A stretch of DNA of 64,000 nt from Ensifer adhaerens (GCF_002007205.1 NZ_LAZS01000006.1:868001-932000), one strand, 5' to 3'. Shown: positions 8,033 to 17,549, counted from the stretch's first letter. Numbers and translations are program-made. Notes: generated from the sequence alone by a model not told the origin.

Positions 8033-8911
8033 TCAGGCGCGGGCCGGTCGCACCTTGGGGGTGAACTGCGCCCGCTGGCTGAGCCAGACGCTGGCGAAGA
8101 CCACGAGGATGCCGAGCGCCTGGACCGGCGTCAGCTGCTCGCCGAGCACGCCCCAGCCGAGCAGGATGGCGACCACAGGGCTCAGGAAACCGAGCGGCGA
8201 GACGGCCGACGGTTCGAGGCGCGAGAGGCCGCGGAACCAGAGCAGATAGGTGAAGGCGGCGCCGATCAGGCCGAGATAGGCAAGTCCGAGGATGTTGGCC
8301 GTGGTCAGCGGCGGCAGCGACGGCTCGAAGAACAGCGCCACCGGCACGAGCAGCAGGCCGCCGGCTGCCAATTGCCAGGCGGTGAAGGTGAGCGGCGGCA
8401 CCGGCGGCGCCCAGTGGCGGCTCAGCACCGTGCCGAAGGCCATGGAGACGGCGCCCGAGAGACCGGCGAACACCCCGAGCGGATCGAGCTTGGCGCCGGG
8501 CGTCAACACCAGCAGGGCGACACCGAAAATACCCGCGAGGCCGGCAACGACACTGAGCAGGCGGATCGGCGAACCGAGGAAGACACGCGACAACAGAATG
8601 ACGATCAGCGGCTGGACGGCGCCGACGGTTGCGGCAACGCCGCCCGGCAGCCTGTAAGCCGAGACGAACAGCATCGCCCAGAAGAAGGAGAAGTTGAGCG
8701 CGCCGAGCACGAAGGTCCGCGGCCACCAGATGCCTTCCGGCAGGCGCCGGACGATGAGCAGCAGGAGCAGCCCCGCCGGCAGCGCGCGCAACAGGGCGAC
8801 CGTCAAGGGATAACCGGCCGGCAGAAACTGCGTGGTGACGAGATAGGTGCTGCCCCAGATGGCCGGTGCTAGCGCGGTCAGGGCAAGGTCGATGCTGCGG
8901 TTCGAACTCAT
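8033..8911 (-). CDS. pecM: EamA/DMT-family exporter, PecM-like
   Basis: A 292-residue membrane protein with ten predicted helices in two EamA repeats (APAIWGSTYLVTTQFLP at the start; the second repeat begins around WAPPVPPLTFTAWQLAAGG). It is divergent from a close PecS homologue, the standard pecS-pecM arrangement, in which PecM exports a metabolite and PecS represses it until urate or a similar oxidative-stress signal appears. The gene symbol rests on this context plus fold. The first of three PecS-type sites starts on the first base of its start codon. Confidence 0.8.
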   Translation of the reverse strand: MSSNRSIDLALTALAPAIWGSTYLVTTQFLPAGYPLTVALLRALPAGLLLLLIVRRLPEGIWWPRTFVLGALNFSFFWAMLFVSAYRLPGGVAATVGAVQPLIVILLSRVFLGSPIRLLSVVAGLAGIFGVALLVLTPGAKLDPLGVFAGLSGAVSMAFGTVLSRHWAPPVPPLTFTAWQLAAGGLLLVPVALFFEPSLPPLTTANILGLAYLGLIGAAFTYLLWFRGLSRLEPSAVSPLGFLSPVVAILLGWGVLGEQLTPVQALGILVVFASVWLSQRAQFTPKVRPARA

Positions 8912-8980
8912 ATCTCCACCTCAAGAATCTCTACATCAAGATAAATCAAACTTACCATGGTTTATCTCTACGTCAAGATA
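8911..8980. promoter_or_regulatory. Three repeated operator-like sites in the pecM-pecS intergenic region
   Basis: TATCTCnACnTCAAGA recurs at 8911-8926 (TATCTCCACCTCAAGA), 8926-8941 (first base A instead of T, then ATCTCTACATCAAGA) and 8963-8978 (TATCTCTACGTCAAGA). Each is an imperfect palindrome resembling TATCTTGACGTCAAGATA, a MarR-type operator. Between the last two, GATAAA and TTTATC form another inverted repeat. The first two overlap by one base, so cooperative binding of PecS dimers over both promoters is likely. Confidence 0.7.
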
Positions 8981-9012
8981 CTCTATGCTGAGAAAAACAA
9001 TGGAGGGACCTG

Positions 9013-9495
9013 ATGGATCGCGTCGACAGGATATTGGCCCAGTGGAACCGGGAGCGGCCGGATCTCGACGTGTCGGCCATGGGTCTGCTCGGCCGTCTCT
9101 CGAGGCTCTCGGCACATATCGCCCGGGAGATCGACAAGAGCTTTTCCGAACGTGGCCTCAACGCCTCGAGTTTCGACGTGCTGGCAACGCTTCGCCGGTC
9201 GGGGCCACCCTATCGGCTGTCGCCCAGCGAATTGCTGGATACGACCATGGTCAGCTCCGGCACCATGACCAATCGCATCGATCAGCTGGAGAAGGCGGGG
9301 CTCGTCGAACGGATCGCCAATCCCGAGGACCGACGCAGCGTGATCATCGCGCTCACGGAAGAAGGCCTGCGCCGCGTCGACGAAGCGGCGACCGCGCATG
9401 TGGCGAACCAGCATCGGGTCGTTTCCGAGCTCTCGCCCGAGGAGCGCCTGGTGCTCAACGCACTGCTGCGCAAATATCTCGCCGCGTTCGAATAG
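9013..9495 (+). CDS. pecS: MarR-family regulator PecS (urate-responsive type)
   Basis: A 160-residue MarR repressor. It shares long blocks with PecS of Dickeya and Agrobacterium as I remember them: ILAQWNRERPDLDV, SFDVLATLRRSGPPYRL, SGTMTNRID and DRRSV. PecS proteins bind urate using a tryptophan near the N-terminus and charged residues in the dimer/DNA-binding lobe; Trp11, Asp90 and Arg107/Arg108 sit at comparable places. GGAGGGACCTG upstream is a good ribosome-binding site. It is divergent from pecM and surrounded by repeated operator-like sites, so it is probably autoregulated. Confidence 0.85.
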   Translation: MDRVDRILAQWNRERPDLDVSAMGLLGRLSRLSAHIAREIDKSFSERGLNASSFDVLATLRRSGPPYRLSPSELLDTTMVSSGTMTNRIDQLEKAGLVERIANPEDRRSVIIALTEEGLRRVDEAATAHVANQHRVVSELSPEERLVLNALLRKYLAAFE

Positions 9496-9501
9496 CCGCG
9501 A

Positions 9502-10092
9502 TCACAGACTGGAGGCAAGCCGGCGGACACGCTCCAAATGCGCCTTGCGCTTGGCGTCGGTCGCCCGGTCCATATCGTGCAGCGCGAGCATGCGGAAGTT
9601 CAGCCCCTTGGCGCAGAAGGCAGCGATGCCGCGCTTCAGCAGCCGCTTCACCGGATTGCCCATATAGAGATGCACCACCCACCAGGGCGAGCCGGTCGTC
9701 GTCAGCGCCCAGAAGAGCCTGATGTTGTGAAGCCGCGGGATGATGCGACCGCCGGCCGGGTCGTTGTCGAAGGCGACGCCCGGCGCAAAGACGCGGTCGA
9801 AGAAACCTTTCAGGATCGCCGGAAAATTGAACCACCATTGCGGGAAGACGAGCACGAGCCCTTCGGCCGCCTGCAGCCGGCCGATCCAATCTGCCGCGCC
9901 CGACCGATCATAGGCGTCGCTGAAGTAGCTGCCGCGCTCGGCGACGGTGAGACGCGGATCGAAGTCTTCGCGATAGAGATCGAGCAAGTCGACCGAATGG
10001 CCATTCGCCTCCAAAGCCGCGCGCGCTTCACGCGCCACACTGGCGGCAAAACTGTCTTCGAGCGGGTGAGCAAGCACGAGCAGGATACGCAT
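9502..10092 (-). CDS. NAD(P)H-dependent quinone reductase, flavodoxin-like fold
   Basis: A 196-residue flavoprotein of the NAD(P)H dehydrogenase (quinone)/MdaB/KefF group. MRILLVLAHPLEDSFAASVA is the FMN-phosphate loop, GLVLVFPQWWFNFPAILKGF the FMN isoalloxazine contact and FDRVFAPGVAF the usual following block. It catalyses two-electron reduction of quinones in the cytoplasm. It is convergent with pecS (stop codons 6 bases apart), so it is not part of that divergon, although a shared oxidative-stress role is plausible. Confidence 0.88.
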   Translation of the reverse strand: MRILLVLAHPLEDSFAASVAREARAALEANGHSVDLLDLYREDFDPRLTVAERGSYFSDAYDRSGAADWIGRLQAAEGLVLVFPQWWFNFPAILKGFFDRVFAPGVAFDNDPAGGRIIPRLHNIRLFWALTTTGSPWWVVHLYMGNPVKRLLKRGIAAFCAKGLNFRMLALHDMDRATDAKRKAHLERVRRLASSL

Positions 10093-10157
10093 GTTTCTCC
10101 CTATCGCCCAGGTGGGCCACTGAGACTCTTTACCGGATTCGGTTGTCGTGCGGCGGC

Positions 10158-11762
10158 CTAGAACAGGCTGCCCTGCTTCGGCGGGTTGCCCGAGGGCTCT
10201 GCGGGCTTCGTCTGTTTCTTGCGCGGCGCCGTCGACGAGGAAATAGGCTCGCTCTCGCCTTCCCCGGCAATGGCTGACACGCGACCGTCGGCAAATTCCA
10301 GGCTCAGCGCCATGCCCGGGGCAATCGCCGCAGCCTGGCGCACCGGGCCGCCCTCGCCATCCCGGACCAGCGCAAAACCGCGCTGCAGGACGTTGCGGTA
10401 GGAGAGCGACTGCAGGATGCGGTCCTGGGCGACGATGACACTGCGCAGGCGGCGAACGTCGGCGCGTACCGCGGCGTCGGACCGGGCGGCAAGCCCTGCG
10501 ACACGATCGGATGCGCGATGGATCTGGCCGAGGAGGCGCGACGGCAGCGCGCGCAGCGCGGCATCCGCCGCCGAGATCCGCGCCTCGCCGCGGTGCACCT
10601 GCCGTTCGACGATGCGCTCGGCCTTGTTCATGGCATCGGCCAGGCGCTGACGGCGCTCGGAAAGCTTGCCCTTCAGAAGATCGGCGCGCAGTTCGGCAGA
10701 GACCCGCTCGAACTGGCGGCGCTTGTTGGCGGTGTTCATCGTGAGGCCGCGCCCGAGACCGAGGGCTGCCTCGTCGAAACGACGTCGTGGCAAGGCGAGC
10801 AACTGATCGAGCGAGGGCAGCGCCCGCGCCAGCGAACGCACCGCCTGGCGGCGATTGTCCATCTGGCGCCCCATTGCCGACTTGAGGCGTGCGGAGAGAC
10901 CGGAAACTCCTGCCTCAAGATCGGACCGGACCGGCACCGCCATTTCGGCAGCCCCCGTCGGCGTTGGCGCCCGCTGGTCGGCGGCGTAATCGATCAATGT
11001 CCAGTCGGTCTCATGGCCGACGGCCGAAATCAGCGGGATATCCGAGGCGGCCGCGGCGCGAACGACGGCCTCGTCGTTGAAGCCCCAGAGGTCTTCGAGG
11101 CTGCCGCCGCCACGCGCGACGATCAGCACATCCGGCCGCGCAATCGGCCCACCCGGCTCGATCGCGTTGAAGCCGCGGATGGCCGCCGCCACCTCGTCGC
11201 CCGAGCCATCGCCCTGCACCCTGACCGGCCAGACGACGACATGAACGGGAAAGCGATCGGCGATGCGGTGCAGGATGTCGCGGATGACGGCGCCGGTCGG
11301 CGAGGTCACGACGCCGATCACCTTAGGCATATAGGGCAGCGGTCTCTTACGATTGGCGTCGAACAGCCCCTCGGCGGCGAGCTTGCGCTTGCGCTCTTCG
11401 AGCAGCGCCATCAGCGCACCGGCGCCGGCAGGCTCCATCGTTTCGATGACGATCTGGTACTTCGAAGAACCGGGAAAGGTCGTGACCTTGCCGGTTGCGA
11501 TGACCTCCATGCCCTCTTCCGGGCGGAAACGCAGGCGCGAGAAAGTGCCCTTCCAGATCACCGCGTCGATGCGCGCCCGGTCGTCCTTGAGCGCGAAATA
11601 GGCATGGCCCGACGAATGCGGTCCGCGATAGCCGGAGATCTCGCCGCGCACACGCACCTGGTCGAAGGCCTGCTCGACCGTTCGCTTGATCGAGCCCGAA
11701 AGCTCGGACACCGAGTATTCGGTGAGGTTGCTCGGAGAATCGCTGTCGAAGAAAGAGGCCAT
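10158..11762 (-). CDS. xseA: Exodeoxyribonuclease VII large subunit
   Basis: A 534-residue XseA. An N-terminal OB-fold ([51 protein letters not shown]) is followed by the catalytic domain ([60 protein letters not shown]) and a long coiled coil. With XseB it degrades single-stranded DNA to oligonucleotides. The start [11 protein letters not shown] at 11762 was preferred to ATG 11801. The ~50-residue C-terminal tail is Ser/Lys/Pro-rich, as in other rhizobia. xseB is not adjacent. Confidence 0.95.
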   Translation of the reverse strand: MASFFDSDSPSNLTEYSVSELSGSIKRTVEQAFDQVRVRGEISGYRGPHSSGHAYFALKDDRARIDAVIWKGTFSRLRFRPEEGMEVIATGKVTTFPGSSKYQIVIETMEPAGAGALMALLEERKRKLAAEGLFDANRKRPLPYMPKVIGVVTSPTGAVIRDILHRIADRFPVHVVVWPVRVQGDGSGDEVAAAIRGFNAIEPGGPIARPDVLIVARGGGSLEDLWGFNDEAVVRAAAASDIPLISAVGHETDWTLIDYAADQRAPTPTGAAEMAVPVRSDLEAGVSGLSARLKSAMGRQMDNRRQAVRSLARALPSLDQLLALPRRRFDEAALGLGRGLTMNTANKRRQFERVSAELRADLLKGKLSERRQRLADAMNKAERIVERQVHRGEARISAADAALRALPSRLLGQIHRASDRVAGLAARSDAAVRADVRRLRSVIVAQDRILQSLSYRNVLQRGFALVRDGEGGPVRQAAAIAPGMALSLEFADGRVSAIAGEGESEPISSSTAPRKKQTKPAEPSGNPPKQGSLF

Positions 11763-11835
11763 AGCCTCTTTTACCGCACCCTTCGCCGAAGGCCAGCACA
11801 TCGATCGTGCTTTCCACGCGCCAAAGGCATGGCGC

Positions 11836-13653
11836 TCAAGGTGTCAGCACATAGAGCCGGATGGGCGAGTCTGGCGAAACCGGTAGCGGCGAGAGGAACG
11901 CCGGCACGCGTCCGGCGGCCAGTTGAGCATAGAGGCCGTCGGGAGCGCGGGCGGCGATCACTTGGGTTTGAACCTCGCGCGCGCAGAAGGCAAGTACCGG
12001 TCGCCCGAGCTGGCGCAACATGACGCCGGCCGCTTCGGGCTCGGCGAGGCCGATCTTCAATTCCTGAAGCAGGCCGCCGGAATTGCGGTGATAGGGCGCA
12101 CTGAGCACACGGTGTCCGGTGCGGCGAAGGAGCGTCGCGCCGATATCCGACGGCCCGACGACCAGCGACGGCGCCAGCCCCTTGAGATCGGCAAGCGCCC
12201 CCTCCGTCAGGCACGCCCCGCCGTTCGTGGTTGCGGTTTCCGCGACCAATCCCCCGATCCCCTTTGCGGCGAGTGTGCCGGCAACGGCCCACGTCGCCGG
12301 AACCGAAATGAGCAGCGCGCCGACATAGAGGAGAGAGGCGCGCGTGCCGGCCGTGCCGCCGTTGGAGCGAGCGCGGAGGTCGGCAAGCAAAAGCGCGATC
12401 GGCACGATGGCCAGCAGGTTGGAGAATGCCATCCCGCGCACCTGGACGAGCGCGATCGCCAGGCTCGAAAGCACCAGAGCGAGGAGAACGAGATTGAGGC
12501 CGGCCCTGTCACGGCGCCAGATGCGCCAGAGGCAAATGGCCGAAGCAAAGGCGCCGGTGAAATAGTAGGCGCCGATATTGGCGGGCTCCTGCGCGGCGAT
12601 TGCCGCGAAGGAACGGGCTTCGGTGACATGATCGAGCCATAGCTCGACGAGCAGGGGATCAAGGCTAGCCAGCGGATTGCCGAGGCATTGCGGCGCCACA
12701 GCCAGCGCAACCGCGGCGACACCGACGCCGCAGAGAACGAGCGCCCCGAAGCGCATCGCCGGAGTGCTGCGACTTGCCGTGGCGGCAGCAAGCGCCAGCA
12801 GCACGCCTCCCGTCAGCGCCAGCGAATAGAAGGCAATCGAGAGATTGTCGCAGGTCGCGACGAAATAGAGGCGCGGCGGCACGGTCGCAAAGAAGATGGC
12901 GCTCAGGCCGGCTGCCAGCGACAGGCCAAAGGCGACGGTCGCGCGCGACGCCGGTTGACCCACCCAGAGCCATTGGCAGGCAACGATCGCGCAGACGACG
13001 GCCACGAGCGGCGTCGTTTCGGCACCGACAGCGATGGCGAGAGCGGCCGCCATTCCGGCAAGCGCGTAGCCTGCGGCACGATAATGCCGATCGACGAGCA
13101 TTGCCGCCATGACGGCGGCAAGCACCAACTGCAGATTGTGGTGATCGATCGCGCCCCCGAGGAAACGGTTCGACGTGGCGATGAAGATCACGGTCAGCCC
13201 GAGGCAGAAGTGCATGGCGGCGGTGCCGCCTGCGCGGCGCCCGGCCAGCCCCATGGCCGCCAACAGCAAAACCGCCAGCGAGATCGGCCAGATCGCCAGC
13301 GCCAGGACCTCCGCCTGTATTGCGCCGACAAGGGGCCGGAACATGGACATGAGCCCGGCGATCGGCAGGTCGACCAGGCGCGACCAGTGCATCAGCGTTC
13401 CGCCATCGAGCCCCAGGCGGACCTGCGTCAGGTCGAACCAGCTCTGGCCGGCGAGAAGGTCGCGCACCTCGACCAGGCGCATGGCATCGTCATTGTCGCG
13501 ACCAACGTAATCGGACGCCCTCAGGAACTGGACGACGAGGAAAAGCACGGTGGGCGCACCATAGGCGAGCAGCATCCAACGCAGGCTCGACCAGAGCTGC
13601 CTTTGCCTCCCTATCGCTGCCATTTCCGGTAGTGCCGCCGTGCCGCTCGACAT
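11836..13653 (-). CDS. Large polytopic membrane protein, possible GT-C-type glycosyltransferase
   Basis: About 605 residues with roughly 11-13 hydrophobic helices and a C-terminal soluble domain after ~residue 480. The first periplasmic loop contains [18 protein letters not shown] and [13 protein letters not shown], an acidic loop placed as in GT-C enzymes such as ArnT and PMTs. It is divergent from a polyprenyl-phosphate GT2 operon, which supports a role as the final sugar transferase, but the family could not be named with certainty. Start at ATG 13653 preferred; the frame extends to 13761 through unlikely sequence. Confidence 0.6.
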   Translation of the reverse strand: MSSGTAALPEMAAIGRQRQLWSSLRWMLLAYGAPTVLFLVVQFLRASDYVGRDNDDAMRLVEVRDLLAGQSWFDLTQVRLGLDGGTLMHWSRLVDLPIAGLMSMFRPLVGAIQAEVLALAIWPISLAVLLLAAMGLAGRRAGGTAAMHFCLGLTVIFIATSNRFLGGAIDHHNLQLVLAAVMAAMLVDRHYRAAGYALAGMAAALAIAVGAETTPLVAVVCAIVACQWLWVGQPASRATVAFGLSLAAGLSAIFFATVPPRLYFVATCDNLSIAFYSLALTGGVLLALAAATASRSTPAMRFGALVLCGVGVAAVALAVAPQCLGNPLASLDPLLVELWLDHVTEARSFAAIAAQEPANIGAYYFTGAFASAICLWRIWRRDRAGLNLVLLALVLSSLAIALVQVRGMAFSNLLAIVPIALLLADLRARSNGGTAGTRASLLYVGALLISVPATWAVAGTLAAKGIGGLVAETATTNGGACLTEGALADLKGLAPSLVVGPSDIGATLLRRTGHRVLSAPYHRNSGGLLQELKIGLAEPEAAGVMLRQLGRPVLAFCAREVQTQVIAARAPDGLYAQLAAGRVPAFLSPLPVSPDSPIRLYVLTP

Positions 13654-13784
13654 AGGTTCCCGCCCCTCTCGATCCCGCGGGCATGCTACGCCAGCGCGAT
13701 CAAGAAAGCGTAAAGCGCGAAGCGGCAAGGCCGGGCCTGTCGGCCGTCCCGTGCGGCGCACCTTGGCGTCTTGTTAACACCCTG

Positions 13785-14855
13785 ATGCCTAAGATGGCGC
13801 AATCCAACACGAACCGAGCCTTCAGGATGTTCGAACGCTTCAACGTCGCCGTTCTCTTGCCTTGCTACAACGAAGCCTCGACCATCGGGCAAGTGGTCCA
13901 GGGCTTCCAGGCGGCGCTGCCGGCGGCGCGCATCTACGTCTACGACAACAACTCGACCGACGGCACGGCACTGAAGGCGATGCTTGCGGGCGCGACGGTC
14001 GTGCGCGAGCGCCGGCAGGGCAAGGGACATGTGGTGCGCCGCATGCTCGCCGATATCGACGCCGACATCTATGTGATGGCGGACGGCGACAGCACCTATT
14101 GCCCGACCGATGCGGAAGACCTCGTGCGCACCCTGATCACCGAGCGCGCCGACATGGTCGTCGGAACGCGACGCGGCGTTCACGACGACGCCGGCAGGCA
14201 GGGGCATGCGCTCGGCAACAGGCTCTTCAACCTGCTCTACCGCTCGATGTTCGGTACCGACTTCAACGACATCTTCTCCGGCTACCGGGTGTTCTCGCGG
14301 CGCTTCGCCAAGAGCTTTCCGGCCGTTTCCAACGGCTTCGAGATCGAAACGGAAATGTCGGTGCACGCCTCCCGGCTGAAACTGCCGGTCGCCGAACTCG
14401 AGCTCGACTACGGCCGGCGCCCCGAAGGATCCCATTCCAAGCTCTCGACCTTCAGGGACGGCGCAAAGATCCTCTGGACCTTCGTGATGCTGATGAAGGA
14501 GACGCGCCCGTTCACCTTCTTCGGCCTCATCAGCCTGATGTTTATGGCGGCAGGCGCGATCTTCATGACGCCGGTCCTCATCGAATATTTCGCGACCGGG
14601 CTCGTGCCGCGCATGCCGACCTGGGTGTTTTCCCTGGCGCTGCTTTTGGTGTCGATCATGATGTTTACCGCCGGCCTGATCCTCGATTCGGTGTCGCGCG
14701 CCCGCACCGAGCAGCTCCGGCTGCACTATATCGCGACGCCGTTACGGGCTGCACCCCTTGAGCGTTCGAGTGGCGACATCGCCCCAGCCCGGATCGAAGA
14801 TCAGGAAACCGACTTGCAATCGGCACGGCGGATCGTGCGGGAGCGCCGCGGATGA
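13785..14855 (+). CDS. Family 2 glycosyltransferase, polyprenyl-phosphate sugar synthase type
   Basis: A GT-A glycosyltransferase resembling DPM1/GtrB/ArnC. VAVLLPCYNEASTIGQVV, IYVYDNNSTDGT and MADGDSTYCP (DxD metal motif) form the donor site, NGFEIETEMSVHASRLKLPV is the acceptor helix, and two C-terminal transmembrane helices (FFGLISLMFMAAGAIFM; WVFSLALLLVSIMMFTAGL) anchor it. It probably loads a sugar onto undecaprenyl phosphate at the inner leaflet. Start is uncertain: ATG 13785, 13794 or 13827 (MFERFNVAVLL), the last closest to the family N-terminus. It overlaps the methyltransferase by 4 bases. Confidence 0.85.
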   Translation: MPKMAQSNTNRAFRMFERFNVAVLLPCYNEASTIGQVVQGFQAALPAARIYVYDNNSTDGTALKAMLAGATVVRERRQGKGHVVRRMLADIDADIYVMADGDSTYCPTDAEDLVRTLITERADMVVGTRRGVHDDAGRQGHALGNRLFNLLYRSMFGTDFNDIFSGYRVFSRRFAKSFPAVSNGFEIETEMSVHASRLKLPVAELELDYGRRPEGSHSKLSTFRDGAKILWTFVMLMKETRPFTFFGLISLMFMAAGAIFMTPVLIEYFATGLVPRMPTWVFSLALLLVSIMMFTAGLILDSVSRARTEQLRLHYIATPLRAAPLERSSGDIAPARIEDQETDLQSARRIVRERRG

Positions 14856-15556
14856 ACCGGGAAACGACCAACCGCATACGCTTCCTCATCGAAGACGTCA
14901 TTCCGCCTGTTCTCAGGGATTCGCGCCTGTTCAAGGGCATGGCGAGCCTCGCCTGGGGCAAGCACATCGCGCATCTCGCGGAGTTTCGCGCTCGGGCGCC
15001 CTTCCTTTCGGCGGGCGAATATGAGGACCTCTACAGGAAGCATCCGCGGGTGCACGAGGGAACGGACAATTCCGAGGCCTGCGTGCGCAAGATCGCGGCG
15101 AGTATCGTCGGCAACAGTGTCTGTGATGTCGGTTGCGGAACCGGTGTCCTGTTGAAGCGGATCCGCGCGGCCAGCCCCGCCGTCAAGCGCCTCACCGGCG
15201 TCGACTTCGCCATCGACGATGCGGCCCGGATCGAAGGCATCGAATACCACGCGGCGATGATCGAGGACCTGCCCTTTGCGGACGGCGAATTCGACACGGT
15301 TGTGTGCACGCATGTGATCGAGCACATCCTCGACTACCGCAAGGCGATCGCCGAGCTCCGCCGGATCACCCGCCGGCGCCTGATCATCGTCGTGCCGCGC
15401 GAGCGCGAGTATCGCTACACCTTCAATCCGCACTTCAACTTCTTCCCCTACACCCACTCCTTCCTGCGGGCGATGCATCCCGTTCCGGCCGAGCACAGCT
15501 GCATCGATATCGGCCGCGACATCTTCTATTGCGAAGACAGAAATCAGGCGGTGTGA
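14852..15556 (+). CDS. Class I SAM-dependent methyltransferase
   Basis: A 234-residue Rossmann-fold methyltransferase. SVCDVGCGTGVLLKRIRAAS (motif I) binds SAM, then LTGVDFAID, EDLPFADGEFDTVVCTHVIE (motifs II and III of the Methyltransf_11 group) and HILDYRKAIAELRRI. ATGA overlap with the GT2 stop indicates translational coupling, so the substrate is probably a sugar or lipid intermediate of that pathway. The N-terminal ~70 residues precede the SAM fold and may recognise the substrate. Confidence 0.85.
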   Translation: MNRETTNRIRFLIEDVIPPVLRDSRLFKGMASLAWGKHIAHLAEFRARAPFLSAGEYEDLYRKHPRVHEGTDNSEACVRKIAASIVGNSVCDVGCGTGVLLKRIRAASPAVKRLTGVDFAIDDAARIEGIEYHAAMIEDLPFADGEFDTVVCTHVIEHILDYRKAIAELRRITRRRLIIVVPREREYRYTFNPHFNFFPYTHSFLRAMHPVPAEHSCIDIGRDIFYCEDRNQAV

Positions 15557-15559
15557 GCC

Positions 15560-15928
15560 ATGGCGATGAACCTCAATCTCGCGCCCACCGTATGGTTCGG
15601 ACTGTTCTTCACGCCGGTGCTGATTTCGGCCGGGCAGATCCTCTTCAAGCTAACGAGCGCGAAAACCGGGAGCGCCAGCACCCAGAACCTGCTGGCGCTT
15701 GCCCTCAGCCCGACCCTGCTGATCGCGCTCGCCGTCTACGGCATCGGCACGATCATCTGGATCTTCACGATCAAGTCGGTGCCGCTGACGATCGCCTATT
15801 CCTTCATGGCGCTCACCTTCTGCATCGTGCCGCTGCTTGCCGTCGTCTTTCTCGGCGAAGCGGTGACGCTGCGTTACGCCTTCGGTGCCGCGCTGATCAT
15901 CAGCGGCATGATCATCATCAACTCTTGA
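15560..15928 (+). CDS. Small EmrE/ArnE-like four-helix transporter (EamA half)
   Basis: A 122-residue protein with four hydrophobic helices, the size of an SMR protein or ArnE/ArnF-type flippase subunit. It has the features of the EamA/SMR fold: AGQILFKLTSA at the end of helix 1, SVPLTIAYSFMAL in helix 3, and FLGEAVTLRYAFGAALIISG across the last loop and helix. It begins 3 bases after the methyltransferase stop. With the upstream GT2 and the divergent GT-C-like protein, the simplest reading is a flippase for the lipid-linked sugar; a drug exporter is the alternative. Confidence 0.7.
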   Translation: MAMNLNLAPTVWFGLFFTPVLISAGQILFKLTSAKTGSASTQNLLALALSPTLLIALAVYGIGTIIWIFTIKSVPLTIAYSFMALTFCIVPLLAVVFLGEAVTLRYAFGAALIISGMIIINS

Positions 15929-15952
15929 ACGGATGGCCAGGATCAGCGCCCC

Positions 15953-16162
15953 ATGATCGTCACTGTTTCCTTCCTGCTCGGCATTGCCATATGCGGCCTC
16001 AGATCGGCACGCGCCTGCCTGTTCGCCGGCACGGCGCTGCTGGCGCTGTCTGGTGCCGCCGGCGACTGGATCCAGGCAGCCGCGGCGATCGGCGCCTACA
16101 ACATGGGCGTCGCGCTGATGCTCTGCGGCGCGATTGCCATCGGCCTTGAGCGCGACCGGTAG
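15953..16162 (+). CDS. Small membrane protein, function unknown
   Basis: A 69-residue protein that is almost entirely hydrophobic: two or three helices with a basic GLRSARACLF loop and a short charged tail (GLERDR). It lies 24 bases after the EmrE-like gene on the same strand and looks like the last gene of the glycan-modification operon. I do not recognise the family. It may be a partner subunit of the preceding four-helix protein, as ArnE/ArnF-type flippases are pairs of small membrane proteins. Confidence 0.5.
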   Translation: MIVTVSFLLGIAICGLRSARACLFAGTALLALSGAAGDWIQAAAAIGAYNMGVALMLCGAIAIGLERDR

Positions 16163-16166
16163 TCGC

Positions 16167-16946
16167 TCATCCCTTCCGCTCGAAGAACAACTTGGTTTCC
16201 TCGTCCGCGGGGAAGAAGGACTCGATCAGCACGCCCTCCACCAGCGCATCTTGGGTCGAGCCGAAGGTCTGCAGCGTGGTGATGAAGCTTAAGCGCAGAC
16301 CGCCGACATCGAGCTCGATCGGCAGCACCGGCAAGCGGTCGGTATCCGGATGGTTCTCGATAGCGCGCGCCACGGCGGGGTTGGACGCGGCCTTCTCCAG
16401 GCGCTTGCCGAGGCGGCTGCGCGGTCCCTGCAGCCAGGCTTCCGTGCGCACCCGCTGCACGAGATCGGCGGCCGCGGCCTCCCAATTGACGACCAGCTTG
16501 CGCACATTGTCGTTGCCGAGGAAGGTGTCGAGGAAGTTCTCTCCGGGCTGGAACGGAATGTCGGCGGCAACCGCCAGGCTCGCCAGCGCCGGATTGACGA
16601 CGAGCAGCGTGTACTCGTGGTCGAGCACCAGGCCGGGATAGGGATCGTGGCGCGCCAGGATCAGCCTGATGGCATTGGCAACAACAGGCGGCATGGCGTC
16701 CAGTCCCGCGGCGGGCCGTGTCGCCATGCGCGGTCGATAGCCGGCAGCCGAAAACAGCGTGCCCTGGTCACGCGCCGGGATTTCCAGCACCGAGGCCAGC
16801 CGCAGGATCATGCCTTCGGATGGTTTCGAGCGGCCCGTTTCAAGGAAGGACAGGTGACGCGCCGAAATGCCGGCGGCGCCCGCGAGGTCGAGCTGGCTCA
16901 TGCGGCGGTGTCCGCGCCACTCCTTCAGATGTTCGCCAAACTGCAT
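16167..16946 (-). CDS. XRE-family regulator with MmyB-like ligand-binding domain
   Basis: A 259-residue regulator. Residues 1-65 form an XRE helix-turn-helix (LKEWRGHRRMSQLDLAGAAG, ISARHLSFLETGRSKPS). The rest is an MmyB-like PAS-related domain (ARHDPYPGLVLDHEYTLLVV, NPALASLA; NWEAAAADLVQRVRTEAWLQ). Such proteins often control a divergent oxidoreductase or membrane gene; here the divergent neighbour is the small four-helix protein at 17076, with a 129-base promoter region between. Ligand unknown, possibly a fatty acid. Confidence 0.88.
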   Translation of the reverse strand: MQFGEHLKEWRGHRRMSQLDLAGAAGISARHLSFLETGRSKPSEGMILRLASVLEIPARDQGTLFSAAGYRPRMATRPAAGLDAMPPVVANAIRLILARHDPYPGLVLDHEYTLLVVNPALASLAVAADIPFQPGENFLDTFLGNDNVRKLVVNWEAAAADLVQRVRTEAWLQGPRSRLGKRLEKAASNPAVARAIENHPDTDRLPVLPIELDVGGLRLSFITTLQTFGSTQDALVEGVLIESFFPADEETKLFFERKG

Positions 16947-17075
16947 GTGTGGTGATTCTCCGTTTGCCCGGCAGAGTGGCCCGCGTGCTCGGTAAAATCC
17001 ATTACCTCAGAGGTAATTGGCTTGATGACGTCATCGGCGCAAATTCCGGCCATCGACAAACCGATGGAGCCGACG

Positions 17076-17492
17076 ATGAACCTCTCGAACCGCAGCCTGC
17101 TCAACAAGACCTTCCTCGCCGACGGCGTCTTCTCGCTCGTCGCCGGCGCCGTGCTGATCCTCGCAGCGGCGCCGCTTGCCGCGCTGGTCAACGCCGACGC
17201 GACGCCCTTCATCACGCCGGTCGTGCTGAAGGCGCTGGGTGCGGGTCTGCTGATCTGGGGTCTGTTCCACCTCTCGGCGGCGCGTAATGGCGGCCCGGTG
17301 GCGACAGCGGCGCGCGTAAGCATTGCCGGCGACATGCTCTGGCAGGTGGCAAGCCTGGCACTGCTGCTGTCGGCTTACGCCTCCCTTTCCGCCGAAGGCA
17401 TCGCCCTCGTCATGATCGGCATGGTCGGCGTTGCCGACTTCCTGTTCTTCAAGCTGCGAGGATTGGCGCGCGAGCGGACGGTGATTGCCTGA
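17076..17492 (+). CDS. Four-helix membrane protein, function unknown
   Basis: About 138 residues with four hydrophobic segments (FSLVAGAVLILAAAPLAALV; ALGAGLLIWGLFHLSA; MLWQVASLALLLSAYASL; IALVMIGMVGVADFLFF). ATG 17076 is preferred because GGAG sits 8 bases upstream; the frame also opens at 17022 and 17064. It is divergent from the XRE/MmyB regulator, its likely controller. No specific family was recognised; the layout recalls DoxX-like or SPW-type small membrane proteins. Confidence 0.6.
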   Translation: MNLSNRSLLNKTFLADGVFSLVAGAVLILAAAPLAALVNADATPFITPVVLKALGAGLLIWGLFHLSAARNGGPVATAARVSIAGDMLWQVASLALLLSAYASLSAEGIALVMIGMVGVADFLFFKLRGLARERTVIA

Positions 17493-17522
17493 CGGGGTCG
17501 CCTCAAGAATTCGGGAGAGAGG

Positions 17523-17549
17523 TCCGCCGGCGATGCCGGCGGGCCTTCT
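17523..17549. terminator. Hairpin between convergent genes
   Basis: CCGCCGGC, GAT, GCCGGCGG is a perfect 8-bp GC stem followed by GCCTTCTC. It sits between the four-helix gene and the convergent Gfo/Idh gene. The T-tract is weak, so it may be only partly effective. Confidence 0.55.

Noticed and set aside
10518-12023. A 501-residue open frame on the plus strand opposite xseA
   Set aside because: Mirror of xseA codons; no family features, no ribosome-binding site, and the coding strand is clear.
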